This document shows positions 41,310 to 52,821 of a stretch of 64,000 nt of DNA, piece by piece. The notes under the pieces were generated by a model. That model worked only from the letters and a program-made list of their open reading frames with translations. It had not been told where the DNA came from and did not search any database. Within the stretch, counting starts at the first letter, position 1. The number at the start of each line of letters is the position of its first letter. The stretch covers positions 17,730,222 through 17,794,221 of the forward strand of contig NC_065883.2 of the NCBI RefSeq assembly GCF_932274485.2, read 5' to 3'. The position numbers and the translations under genes are program-made. The DNA comes from Patella vulgata. Taxonomy: Eukaryota > Mollusca > Gastropoda > Patellidae.

Positions 41310-42700
41310 GTACGTTTTTATACGTCCACATGAAAATGTTGTCGTCGCCCCTGGACGTCCGTCCGTACACAATTAGTTTGTGGGCACTCTACAGGTCACA
41401 ATTTTATTCGATTTTGACGAAACTTAAAATATACGACTATCTCCCAAAGATCTCGGTTCCTTTCGATATTGACATATCGGACCATAACGTCGTGGATTAT
41501 TGCCCCTGATTGTACGAAAAATCACGTTTTTAGCTTGTGGGCACTCTAGAGTTCACAATTTACATCTAATTTTGATAAAACTTGATATGCATATTTATAA
41601 CCCACAGATATTGGTTCCTTTCAATATTTGCGCATATCGGATCATCACTTCCTGAATTATGGCCCATGATTGTACGAAAAATCGCGTTTTTAGCTTGGGA
41701 TCCCTCTAGAGGTCACAGTTATTATCCGATTTCAAACACCGTATTTGAATATATCACCGTTACATTGTAATGACGCTTGAGTTCGAATTTCGTGAAAATC
41801 GGACCAAAACTGCCGGACAAAATGTCCGCCCCTCGTACGCAAATAGTGTAAACAAAATATGGTATATCAAGTGTAGACCCTCTAGAGGTCATTATGTTGA
41901 TGTGATTTTGATGAAACTTGAAAAGTATGTTCATAACCCATAGCTCTTGGTTCCTCTCAAAATTCGCGCATATCGGATCTTAACTTTCTGAATTATGGAC
42001 CTAGAGGTAACAATTTTTATTCGATTTAAAAAACCGTTTGAATATTTCACCGTTACACTCTTATGATTGCTGAGTCACAATTTTGTGAAAATCGGACCGA
42101 GATTGCCGGACAAAATGGCCCTCCCTCGTACGCAAATAGGGTAAATATATGGTACATCAAGGTTGTGGACCCTCTAGAGGCCACAATTTTGATAAAACTT
42201 GAAATACATATTTAGAACCCAAAGATCTTGGTTCCTTTTGATATTCGAGCATATTAGATCGTAACTTCCCGAATTATGACCCTTGATTGTACGAAAAATC
42301 GCGTTGTTAGTTTGTGTTCCCTCTAGAGGTCACAATTTTTATCCGATTGAGAAAAAAACGTTTGAATATTTCACCCTTACACCCTAATGACGACTGAGAT
42401 AGAATTTCGTGAAAATCGGACCAAAACTGCCTGACAAAATGGTCGCCCCTCGTACGCAAATAGTGTAAATATATGATATATCAAGGTTGCAAGTGGACCC
42501 TCTAGAAGTCATAATGTTGATCCGATTTTGATGAAACTTGAAATATATCTTTATAACCCAAAGATCTTGGCCCCTGTCGATACTCGCGCATATCGGATCT
42601 TAACTTCCTGAATTATGGCCCTAGATTGTACGAAAAATCTATCGATCTCTTGCAAAATATTGGCGTATCCTGTCTGGCATCCACTGGTTTCATTTTTGAT
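41310..42700 (+). repeat. Tandem array S2 of CTCTAGAGGTCACAA units
   Basis: About eight diverged units of 123-178 bp, marked by CTCTAGAGGTCACAATTTTT near 41391, 41547, 41703, 41880, 42000, 42171, 42321 and 42499, with shared GATGAAACTTGAAATA, CGCATATCGGATCGTAACTT and TGTACGAAAAATCGCGTTTT. It starts with a GTCGTCGCCCCTGGACGTCC block and ends with TCTTGCAAAATATTGGCGTA, both shared with the array at 56960-57600. The family therefore has fixed ends and behaves as a mobile unit. Confidence 0.75.
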
Positions 42701-43397
42701 TATGTATTGACAAACATATATTTGGAGTATCAGCCTCTTATGATACTTGTTAATAATCTTAATACCAAGATAGGTTTGTTTCCGATATTCGACATTTATT
42801 AGCACCAATGTCGACTTGTAATATGAAACCTTCCAATCTACAGGTTAAAACATAGAAGTTTGTTTTTTAAACCAAAACTTGCTGGGTCACCCAAGAACTT
42901 TAATCGGTCTACCGGTCGGGGTATTTCCAATTTTTAATATAAACTAACTGGTATTGTTTAATGACTGGTCATAAGACGAATTTAAAGTATCGCATCTATT
43001 AAATTTTGCCCCTGTCATCAAATTCTTGTTATAACTCTTTAGATAGTGTTCTAACCAATCTTATTTTTCAATATGAGATGAGATTTTAGAGAATTTCTGT
43101 TGAATATTGCAAATCATTTTAAAATATATAACAAGATTAAATAAAAACACCTCCGACAATTAAACTGTTGGGTGACATATGCTTTGTTGCCAGCCAAGAC
43201 GTCTTTTGCATATATAATGTGGCCTACCTCTAACTGTGTGAACATTATGGCAATGAATTTGATAAAGGTTAACAGATACTTCCCTAAGGGTATGTGCCAC
43301 ATTGTGTGTACTGATTACATGATCGCTATACTATGGATTTGCTCAAGAATACTGGGCCGTCTTCATCAGCCCAGTTTGTGCAGGAAAGTTGGTACAA
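42701..43397. other. Unassigned sequence
   Basis: Nothing recognised. Confidence 0.4.
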
Positions 43398-43600
43398 AAT
43401 GAAATGAAATCGTGTTTAACGTCCTACGGCTCTGCTCCGGCCGGGCTATTGAAGACGGGCATGCGTCATTCAGTGTACTATGAGGGAAATTTTGCGGGGA
43501 CAGCGGCGATATGGCCTTCTCCTATATCGAATTCCAACCGTCACGGGTTCTTTTTCGTCTCATCCTAGAAATTAAGACGTTAAACTCGATTACATTTCAT
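43398..43600 (-). mobile_element. SINE-A, head lost, with an inverted tail at its far end
   Basis: The family tail and body (GAAATGAAATCG, TTTAACGTCCTACGGC, TATATCGAATTCCAACCG) run to about 43560. They are followed by AAGACGTTAAACTCGATTAC and ATTTCATTT in the opposite orientation, so two tail ends face outward. A further tail scrap is at 43857-43890. Confidence 0.65.
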
Positions 43601-43890
43601 TTAATACTGACCACCATTTAAATTCAGATGTCGAGGCGTGATATGTTTTTCATTTGCTGAATTTGTAGTCTTTGTTTTCACATCACAAAGAGGACTTATC
43701 GAGTTTCGTTATGAGCAATGATTTACGAATGTGCGAAGAACTTTTGTCTTGTCTAGCGAATGCGACGTAATCACGTTGGTGGTGCATCTTAATGACGATA
43801 AACAGATTGGGGAGAATAGTCTGTAATACTGCTGTCAATTGAAATCTTAGACGGAATGAAATGAAATTGGGTTTGACGTCCTACGTCTTT

Positions 43891-44729
43891 GAATTTTATG
43901 AGACAAGAATAGATTAAAGTCTAATCGTTTTCATATTACATATATGACACTCCAATCTATCAACATAGATTTAAATTAATTACAAAAATCGTAACCAATT
44001 TTCTTCTTTTTTCACAATCAAAAACGATTCAATCACAGTTATATTATTGTGATGCAGGACATTGCCTGATATTTTCTCGTTCTTCTGTACACTTACTTCT
44101 TGTTAAAGCACTATTTATTTTATTATTCAGGCCATATACGCAGCAACATGTAAAGTGAAATCTTCATAAATCCATCTCGACATGCCTAACCACTCGAAAC
44201 AAACTCCCTGAAGAATAGATGAATATCACAAGACTTAACATTACTTTCAATCTCAACTTAAAACCCCTGGACGGCTAATGAAAAGTTGACGTTGAGGGTT
44301 TTCTATCGTAATTAGCACAGAGTCTCTGTCGATGACCCGAAAGACAGCAATATTTCTTAATAACCTCATTACTACTCCGTATTGGAAATCGTGTTCCAAC
44401 AGCGGGTGCGTGTCTTGTTGATTCCAGTATATATTGTAAGCCGGCCTTACGAGGTGGATTGTAATCCTCATTATATAATAGACAGGCAACTAACCAAATG
44501 AGCGGTAAGAGTCTTTTAGTTATGAGTTTGTAATCAAAAATAGAATACAAGGAAACTGTTCAGACATGGGTAGCACATGATTTAATATAGTATAGATAAT
44601 ATATTTATATTTTACTTATCTGTCGGAAATATTCAGAAGCAAAGTTTGGAAATTGAATTCTAGGGTTTTACATATATAGTGTCATTTTCATAATAATCTG
44701 TTTTTGTATTAAAATGTCACTGAGTATTT
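43891..44729. other. Unassigned sequence
   Basis: Nothing recognised. Confidence 0.4.
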
Positions 44730-44900
44730 TTGTATTAACCTGTCTCTGAATGTTTACCTAACATGGAAATTGTGGTGTCACTGAATGTTTTTTATCTTAA
44801 CCTGTCTCGGAATGTTTACCTAACATGCAAAATGTGATGACTGTTTTGTATTAACCTGTCCCTAAATGTTTACTTAACCAGGAAATTGTGATGACAGCAT
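44730..44900. repeat. Three-copy tandem repeat, period about 60 bp
   Basis: Each unit has TTAACCTGTC, GAATGTTTACCTAACA and AAATTGTG or close variants. Confidence 0.7.
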
Positions 44901-46131
44901 TCATATTTTTCACAGAGTAAAGAATTCTATTGGAGATGGCATCGCATCGTGGGCAGTAATCTTATTGCCTGCGGAGTTAATCGAGAAACTGTTAAATAAT
45001 TAAATACGAGATGGGTCACGTCAGTAAATTGTGAACAATGTGGGTTTAAAATAATATTAATAAATTGGTTAGATTATTTTCAACAACTGTTTATAACTTT
45101 AAGTAAAATCAACATGCATGATTAAATATATGGGTTCCCAAGTTATTGTATCAGGCATCACGTATTCAAGTGGACATTTTATGCTTGCTCTTTTAAAGGG
45201 GCTAAATCGCTATTCTTTGACATCTAGAAATGGACACAAATTTTAAAAAATTTATTTTGTCTTAAATATTAGATATCAGAAACCCATCTTTTGACGGTAA
45301 GATAATGACATCAATGTTGATTTAAATTGACAACTAAGTCGAAGACTGTGGATGATGGTGTATTGCTTTTTAAAGTTTGTTTATATTTTAAATACCACCT
45401 CTGTCGTTATGTTCGTATCCTGAAATATTGAAGCTCGACGAGGCATAAAGTAGGAGGACGGATAGAACCACTTCGTTTTGTTTGTTTCTCTTCGGATTGA
45501 ATTATAGCAAATATGGTCTGATGATGATCAACATAACCAACACCACTAAGACGCTGTGCCCGGACAACTATTCGTCAGCTGTAAATTATAGTTAATATAC
45601 TTTAGTCTTAACCCATTCATGGTGCCACGTTATATAGGTGAAGAACACACCTTGATATTGGGAGTAATACTATAATTTTTAGCAGAGCTATCGTCTTTCT
45701 AGTTTTAGTAAAACCATGTAAATGGTGTTCATTTTTTCCAAAGTGAAGATTCTATACTTAGCTGTTGGTGGGCGTTCTCGCACAATCAAGTTTGAAAACT
45801 TATGTTTGACTGTTCGGAAAATGACATTCTAGTTTATGTGTACTACATTATTAAGTACGTGTGGCGTTTCGGTCAGAAATCAATATTTGGCGAATTCCTG
45901 AAAGATCTACTTCTTCAGCAGTCAAAATCCTAGATTCATAAAAAATAAATATATTACCAAACTGCCGAAGAAAATATTTGTTACAAAAAAAAATACTCGA
46001 GAAATACTCAGAGTATTGCTTTTATTCCCATAGAAGGGGGCAGCTCTATAGTCTGGGGATTTGATTTTCTAAATAAACATTAAATTAATTCAAACTTGAT
46101 GTGGCTTTTCGATATTTATGACAATGATGTG
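44901..46131. other. Unassigned sequence
   Basis: Nothing recognised. Confidence 0.4.
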
Positions 46132-46437
46132 ACCAGTATATATTTTTCCGTTATCGGTATTTTTAAAAGGTCTTCGTAGATGGTTAACCTATCGCCCCTG
46201 CTGTTTCGAATTATTCATGGGCAGATCTCTTTATAATAATTTCAATGTCGATATACTTGGCACTAAAGAAGGTCGACTTCTAGCACCAGTATATATTTTT
46301 CCGTTATCGGTACTTTTAAAAGGTCTTCGTAGATGGTTAACCTATCGCCCCTGCTGTTTCGAATTATTCATGAGAAGATCTATTCATAATAATTTCAATG
46401 TCGATATTCTTGGCACTAAAGAAGGTCGACTTCTAGC
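46132..46437. repeat. Two-copy tandem repeat, period 153 bp
   Basis: 46132-46284 and 46285-46437 are nearly identical (start ACCAGTATATATTTTTCCGT, end GGTCGACTTCTAGC). A continuous 88-codon frame across them is a by-product. Confidence 0.9.
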
Positions 46438-49117
46438 ACTTCACATCGATTTAGCCTGTGTTATCGTCCTAGTCAATCACTAAGAATCAATATAAATAGT
46501 TGTGGCAAATGGAGGTTTTAAATACTTTATTAACAATGGCGCTATCCTAAAACCATCAGCACTAAGCTCGGTATTATATTAAAAAATATTTTTTCTGTTG
46601 TTAATTGTTGACCGCTGTGTCTTTTATACAGAACACGTACAATGTACGGTAACTTCTGTCTGGGTCCATTAAAGGCCATTTGCTTTTCAGAAAAGCCATT
46701 ATCGATAGATTTAATTTACTCAGACTCTGATCTCTTACCAAAGTGAACACATATAATATATTTAATTTCTTATTTATAGCACCACCGTTAGACCATTACA
46801 TGCTCATCTAAAAAATCAATTTAAAACTTATCATGTCTTTACTGATTGAGTCGTTATTGGTTTGCCACTTTCAAAGAGAAATAACATCTTGGAAAATTGT
46901 CATCGCAGTCGCACTAGGATAATGAGAAAGGTTATAGTCTGTAAAGCATAATCCACATATTTAAAGATTTGACTTGACGATTTCCTTAAAATAAACGAAT
47001 GTCATTTCTCACAAACTTCGGATCAATCAAAATCCCATTGCTGTGGAATTTAGACTTCCAGCTTTTTACTAAATCGTGTAAAATATGCCTTGATTTTAAA
47101 CATATTTCATGATGCGGGGTACAAAGCATGTTTTATGTAATTAGTCTCCTTTGACTATAATCGACAATGTGTTTGATATTAGATAAGCTCTTCTTATCTG
47201 GTGAAAAAAAAGACAAATGAAGTAATCCATATACGCCCCGTTTGTCTAATTATATAAAGCTGTTTTGATTGAAAAAAAAATCATTATATATACTATATTA
47301 AGTTGAGAAATGTTTTATAAGTTGACAATGCCTAATTAACACAATTTTTAAACGTTAAGTGAGTTGTTATTCAAACAGACGTGAGTAGATCGTAAAACAC
47401 GCCAATCGGTTCCGCACGACAGCCTTATAAGTAAAATGATGTTTGCCTTTTAAAAGTTGACAGGGTTAGACATGCAAAGATGCCTTCCCGTGAACAAACT
47501 GTGTGATATGATGATATTGTTGAACTAGAAACATATTCAAACCAATTTATTAAATCCCTCTCTAATCATTTTAATTCTAAAATAAACACTACTCCATATG
47601 GCAAGAGGCTTTTCTAAGCAGTCTTGTTTGTCACGTGACTTGATGAGGAAGAACCTATTTTCAGATTATGTTTGTCGTTAGTCGATGTCCATTTACCATA
47701 AATATCGAAGCCTAAGTAAATAATTTGATTAACCTCTGCCAGTTTCATTTTCCGACGTTTAAACCTCTTAATGTTCTGCCCATCGTTACCCATTAGATCA
47801 CCACATATTAAGGGGCCCTTACGTCACTCGAGAAGACCTGCTGTCAGTTCCTGACACCCTTTCATTTTTGTCCCGTAGATGTTTTTCAGGGAATCGAGTA
47901 TTTTCAAGTAAAATTTGGTGTCTCTACTTCACATATATTATGCCATACTTTTGTTGCAAATAACTACTCTATAAATTTAATACTTTCGTTACCATGTATC
48001 TTTTAAAATTAGTGCATTTTAGTCACATAGTTCGCTACCTACATTGCAGTTAGCTTCAAAGCTATTTTTCCTAGGACGTTTAACTTCAACTATACGCTTT
48101 CGTCTTTAGCGAATAATCATGCAGCTGTATACAACACATTTACGCTTAAAAATATAATGACCACATAGCGCTTTCCATTTAAACTGATTGTATTATTGAG
48201 ATGCGTTCCCACATACAAACGGTGTGATTTTAAGTTATACTAGCAGGATACCCGACTTTGCCCGGTGCCCAAATTCACCAGGGGCCCTATTCGCAAGGAT
48301 CTCACATTCGCCAGAGGCTCCAATTCGGCCGGCGTCCATCAATTTCGAAGCCTAAATAAATTCTTGGATTATTATCCATCGTTTCAGCTCACGCTTAATC
48401 TCTCAATTTTCCCACAACCGCTAGCCACCCGATCAACACACACCAAGCGCTGCCAACATCAATGGAGCAGATAACAAACCGACGGGTTGCCAGTTAGTCA
48501 TTACCTTACATTTGTCTTGTAAACGCCAAATGTTGGTTTGTTTTTCAATGAATCCAGTATGATCAAATGATACGAGCGTAGAAATCTAAAATACTATTTT
48601 AACGTTAATTCAACAACATTTTCTGGCGTAAATGCAACATAAATTTGAAAACGCACTTATACTTGGAAGCTTTTCCTAGGTAATCAATCATTTTAATTTA
48701 CGCTCTGGCGTATGCTTGAAGGGGTTATAATATTAACAATGTTTCTAAAACATACAAATATCATACATTCAATTTTTCACCCTCTGTGAAGCATAACAAC
48801 GCCAATTCTTTATGTGCTCATTTATTTCTAAGTCGTTGGCATTTCGTGTCATTTGGGCCTTTCCGTAGTACATCCCTTAAAACAAATTGTCTTGAAAAAA
48901 GTATCACTTGTAGACAATACTGACAAATGTATGCCCCAATGAATTATTTGACAGGATTATAGCATGGCTGACAAAACCATGTCACATTTTACCCACCCAC
49001 TTAATGGGTCATTGTCTAACTGCTGTTGGATAATTTAATTTGCAGGTGTCTGGGAAATTCTGTTAATGAAAATCATTTCATAAATTCCACTAGAATATCA
49101 TACTAAAACAGATACAT
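46438..49117. other. Unassigned sequence
   Basis: 47700-47770 and 48325-48430 share a short block (TCGAAGCCTAA(A/G)TAAAT). 48245-48480 is GC-richer, but no gene is supported. Confidence 0.35.
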
Positions 49118-49495
49118 TCATTGATGGTAGGTGGTATTTCTCCGTAAAGGAACATTCCCATATTTCACAGGGTTCCACAGATAAAAAGGGGGCTTAATAC
49201 GCAAATCAAGATCTAACATGTGCACAAATACCCAGAATTTCTTATTTAGGAGGTTTGGCACAACATAATGAACAGTTCGGAAATGATTGCTGGATTTTCT
49301 TATCGAAATTACGTAAGTAGACATGACAGGCTTTTGGCTATATCGTGGAATCTGAACCTTTCGCCAAATGAAAAGTAAGAGTGTGCATTTCTTCGGGAAA
49401 GTACCACAAGTAAAGGATAGTATTGTTTCGATGTGCGATTTATGGAATGACTCCTGTAGAAATATAATACCGGATATCTCGTTAGCTATTTTCAT
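49118..49495 (-). CDS. Hypothetical ORF, 125 codons, doubtful
   Basis: It is the longest open frame outside the LINE. It has no recognisable domain, no signal peptide and no repeats. The residues are rich in K, F, L and S. No splice sites clearly bound it. It may be chance or a piece of a decayed element. Confidence 0.15.
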   Translation of the reverse strand: MKIANEISGIIFLQESFHKSHIETILSFTCGTFPKKCTLLLFIWRKVQIPRYSQKPVMSTYVISIRKSSNHFRTVHYVVPNLLNKKFWVFVHMLDLDLRIKPPFYLWNPVKYGNVPLRRNTTYHQ

Positions 49496-51177
49496 AGGAT
49501 TCGGTGAAGTGAAATGGTGAGATGTTTTGCGCTATAAATAGGCCTGTCAACATTCAAAATAAAACTTAGGGTGTACATAATGGTTTAATTCATTTCATTT
49601 TCCCACTCACTGTGTAAACCATTAACTTTAAGTCACAACAATGGGTATTAATTTATAATTGACATACGCGGGGGAGAACAACGGTATGTTGAAGGTTAAA
49701 CTGTTATGCAGTACTGTAAATGTTGTTTATCGACTGTTTTAATCTAATGGTCATCGGGGAAGTGAGTACTGTAAACATTTTTCAATGGTTTAACGTTGAA
49801 AGCTTTATTGTTTATTAAGTCGATGATTCTAGATTTTTACTTATTCCTTTGCTTCAATGGCGTGTTCACGGGGAGCGTTTGGGTGTAGTGTAAGGAGGGG
49901 CTTTGCCAATTTTATGGAAAGTTCGTTCCCGTTATTCGTATCGTCCAAAATGAAGAGAACGGGGGGGGGGGGGGGGGTAATCTCCATTATGATAGCAACC
50001 ATCCGACAATTTGCTTTCCGGTGAATTGGGTATTGTAGTAGTACTTTGAGTAATTTTGGGATCGGATCAGGAACTCTTAAACTTAATTATGTTAAGTTTG
50101 AGCTTAGGAAAATATGTTTTATCTCCTACCATGTTACTAACCATGTTGATATCACACCGCCATCTTTATTTTAGACAATTAGAGTAAAAACATTTTCGTT
50201 CAATCTAGCCCAGTATTTACAATCAAAAAGTAATTATTTTTGACTTTTGAAATATATAAGAACTAGCGTTTTGTGCCTCTAAGCTTGCATGAAATGAAAA
50301 CGTTAACTCAAGTATATTTCTATGTATACAGTAGGCTCAGATCAGATCATCTTGATTCTTTAGTTTCTATTTTTAAAATAGGAGAATGGCCGATGCATCT
50401 GATCCACTTCTCGAAAGCTTCAGTATTAACAAGTGTCTAAATGATCTGCTGCAGGCGCAATGACCAAATCGTAAGTGCTAGTTATGACTGAATGTAGGAA
50501 GAAAAATAACGCCAAGCATTGCTATCCAACATCCATTACTAAATGTTCAGTGATCTGATTGCATCAGTGCTGTAGTTTATTTTATTTTTTGATGTGACAG
50601 CAGTATAATGGGGCAGCTAATAGTAATAAAATCAAGTATATAAACCTAAGAGATGACTAATACATTATCCTGCTTGTACATTAATTTTAAAGAAAGAAAC
50701 TTATGAACCAAACAAATTAATCACAATGATACATTCACGAAGAAATGGAACTATCTTTAATTTTATATTTGAGCATATTCTGCAGGGCAAAGAATACATT
50801 CCCACCTCAGGATTGTGAAAGAAGAGAAAAAAGGGTCATAATATGCGCAATATCTCTTTAACTTCACTCTGTAGAGCGCTTACAAGGGGCAATGATACCG
50901 TATAAAATTGAATTCAAAGTCTGCATTTCAATGGAATTATTCAGCGACGAGGGCCAATAACTGCACATAAATCTGATGCACGATAAGGCTGGTCCTTATA
51001 AAAGGTCTTCAAAATATACAAAACAAACATGACCTTTACAGCGTTTAAAGGAGAATACAAACGAATGGATGGAATCGGGTGACGATAAATGACCCCTTAT
51101 CAAATGTTTGCGTATAAAAATGAGGATAAAACCCCACGTACGTCATTGCAGATTTGATAGAAGTTGAGTTAATTTTC
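49496..51177. other. Unassigned sequence
   Basis: A guanine run lies near 49962-49977. Nothing coding is recognised. Confidence 0.4.
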
Positions 51178-51553
51178 TAATAGAAATTCTACGGAGGGTA
51201 TCGACGAATCCTCCCCGTTAAGAGCAACATTTAATTTGAATCTTCTCGATCTATTGACAATAAAATTACATGGCTTACTAATGGCCGCTTTAAATCTTCT
51301 CTTTTAGCTGGTAAATTATCAATAAATCGATAGAATCATCCTCAGTGGTTATTAACAGTTGATATTAAACACTGATTGTACTGTATGCAATTCATTTTTT
51401 TAAATTATTATTATAATAGAAATTCTACGGAATATATCAAAGAATGCACCCAGCTGAGCATATAATCAATCTATAACCATTGGAATTACATATAGCCAAA
51501 CAATGGGTTGATTATCATCCTAGGTGACTTTAAACTGTTGATATTAACTCCGG
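51178..51553. repeat. Diverged two-copy repeat, period about 237 bp
   Basis: AATAGAAATTCTACGGA opens both 51179 and about 51416. Both copies close with ATCATCCT...GTTGATATTAA. Confidence 0.55.
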
Positions 51554-51699
51554 GTATAAAGCCCTTCAGCCACCAAGTAGCTGTAGAGGAGGATTCTTTG
51601 TCAGAAACCTACATACATATGCGTACTAACGGTTGTACTGATTGAAGGGGCAATCAGGGCGTAAATGTCTGGAGAATGGGTAGGGGGGTACTCCCTCGC

Positions 51700-52680
51700 C
51701 CCCTCCCCAACCCCCAAGGGAATAAAGTAGTCGGTCGCAAAATGAGTGCAGTCTGTCTAAAAGTTATGCATCGGCGACTAAATGAATTAATGTCGTAAAC
51801 AAGCAATGCCAAAATGGAAGGGAAAATCCCCAAAAATGTATTTTCGTGAATCCGTGCACCTAAATTGCATACGTCAAGCTTGTCATGTTTGAAAAAATGC
51901 TTTTCACTCTTGTTCTGTTGTACGTATGTTGCCATGTTGGTCTAAGAAATGTTTTCCCCCGAGGGGAAAAAATAGTCGGTCTCAAAATAATACAAGCAAT
52001 GCAAAAATAGAAGGGGAAAATCCAAAATAATGTATTTGCGTTAATCCGTGCACCTTATTGTATACGTCACACTACTCGCGCAAAACAATAGTATAAAATA
52101 ACAGTGTTAACTTATCATATTTGCAAAAAAATGCTTTTCACTCTTATTCTGTTGTGAGTATGTAGGTCTAAGAAAAACAATTCCCCAGGGAGAAAAATAG
52201 TCGGTCTCAAAATAAGTGCAGTCACTGCAGTCAGTCTCAAAATTATGCATCGGCGACTAAATGAATTAATGAGAAAAAGAACAGGAAAATCTCAAATACT
52301 TTATATATATATTTGCGTGAATCCGTGCACCTAAATTGCATACGTCACACAAAACTCTAGTATAAAATAACCCTGTCATGTTTGAAAAATGTTTTCCCTC
52401 TTATTCTGTTGTGAGTATGTTGGTCTAAGAAATGTTTTCGATGGAAAACAAATAGTCGGTCTCCAAATAAGTGCTCACAGCAGGCGGTCTCAGAATAAAT
52501 GCATTAATGCGGTAAATAAACAATGCCAAAATAGAAGGGAAAATTCCCAAATACTTAATATTGTGTGAATCCGAGCCCCTAAATTGCAACGGTATAGTAT
52601 AAAATAACCTAGTCAACCTGTCATATTTGAACAAAAAATGTCCCTCATATTCTGTTATGAGTATGTTGGTCTCAGAAATT
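51700..52680. repeat. Tandem array S3, about four units of 225-255 bp
   Basis: The units start at the recurring AATAGTCGGTCTCAAAATA (near 51728, 51971, 52197, 52451). They contain GTGAATCCGTGCACCTAAAT and end in TTCTGTTGTGAGTATGTTGG. The last unit runs into a short open frame at 52627-52821 without known homology. Confidence 0.75.
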
Positions 52681-52821
52681 GCGAGAGCATGTTACGAAGA
52701 TTTTGATATTTCGAAATATAATCTTGATTGTCATAGGAATAATATTAGTCGGACAGTTTTATCTTTTGGATTGGTAAAAGAAAGGATAAGTTTGTTTCGG
52801 AAATTCGTAAAATATCTTTAA

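Noticed and set aside
41582-42600. Short ORFs in the 41-42.6 kb region as coding.
   Set aside because: They arise within the diverged tandem array S2 and are not conserved between its units.
46217-46483. 88-codon ORF with an internal repeat.
   Set aside because: The repeat is the 153-bp DNA tandem duplication, which happens to keep the frame.
49962-49977. Guanine and cytosine runs as G-quadruplex regulators.
   Set aside because: They are single mononucleotide tracts without the spaced G-run pattern or adjacent genes.
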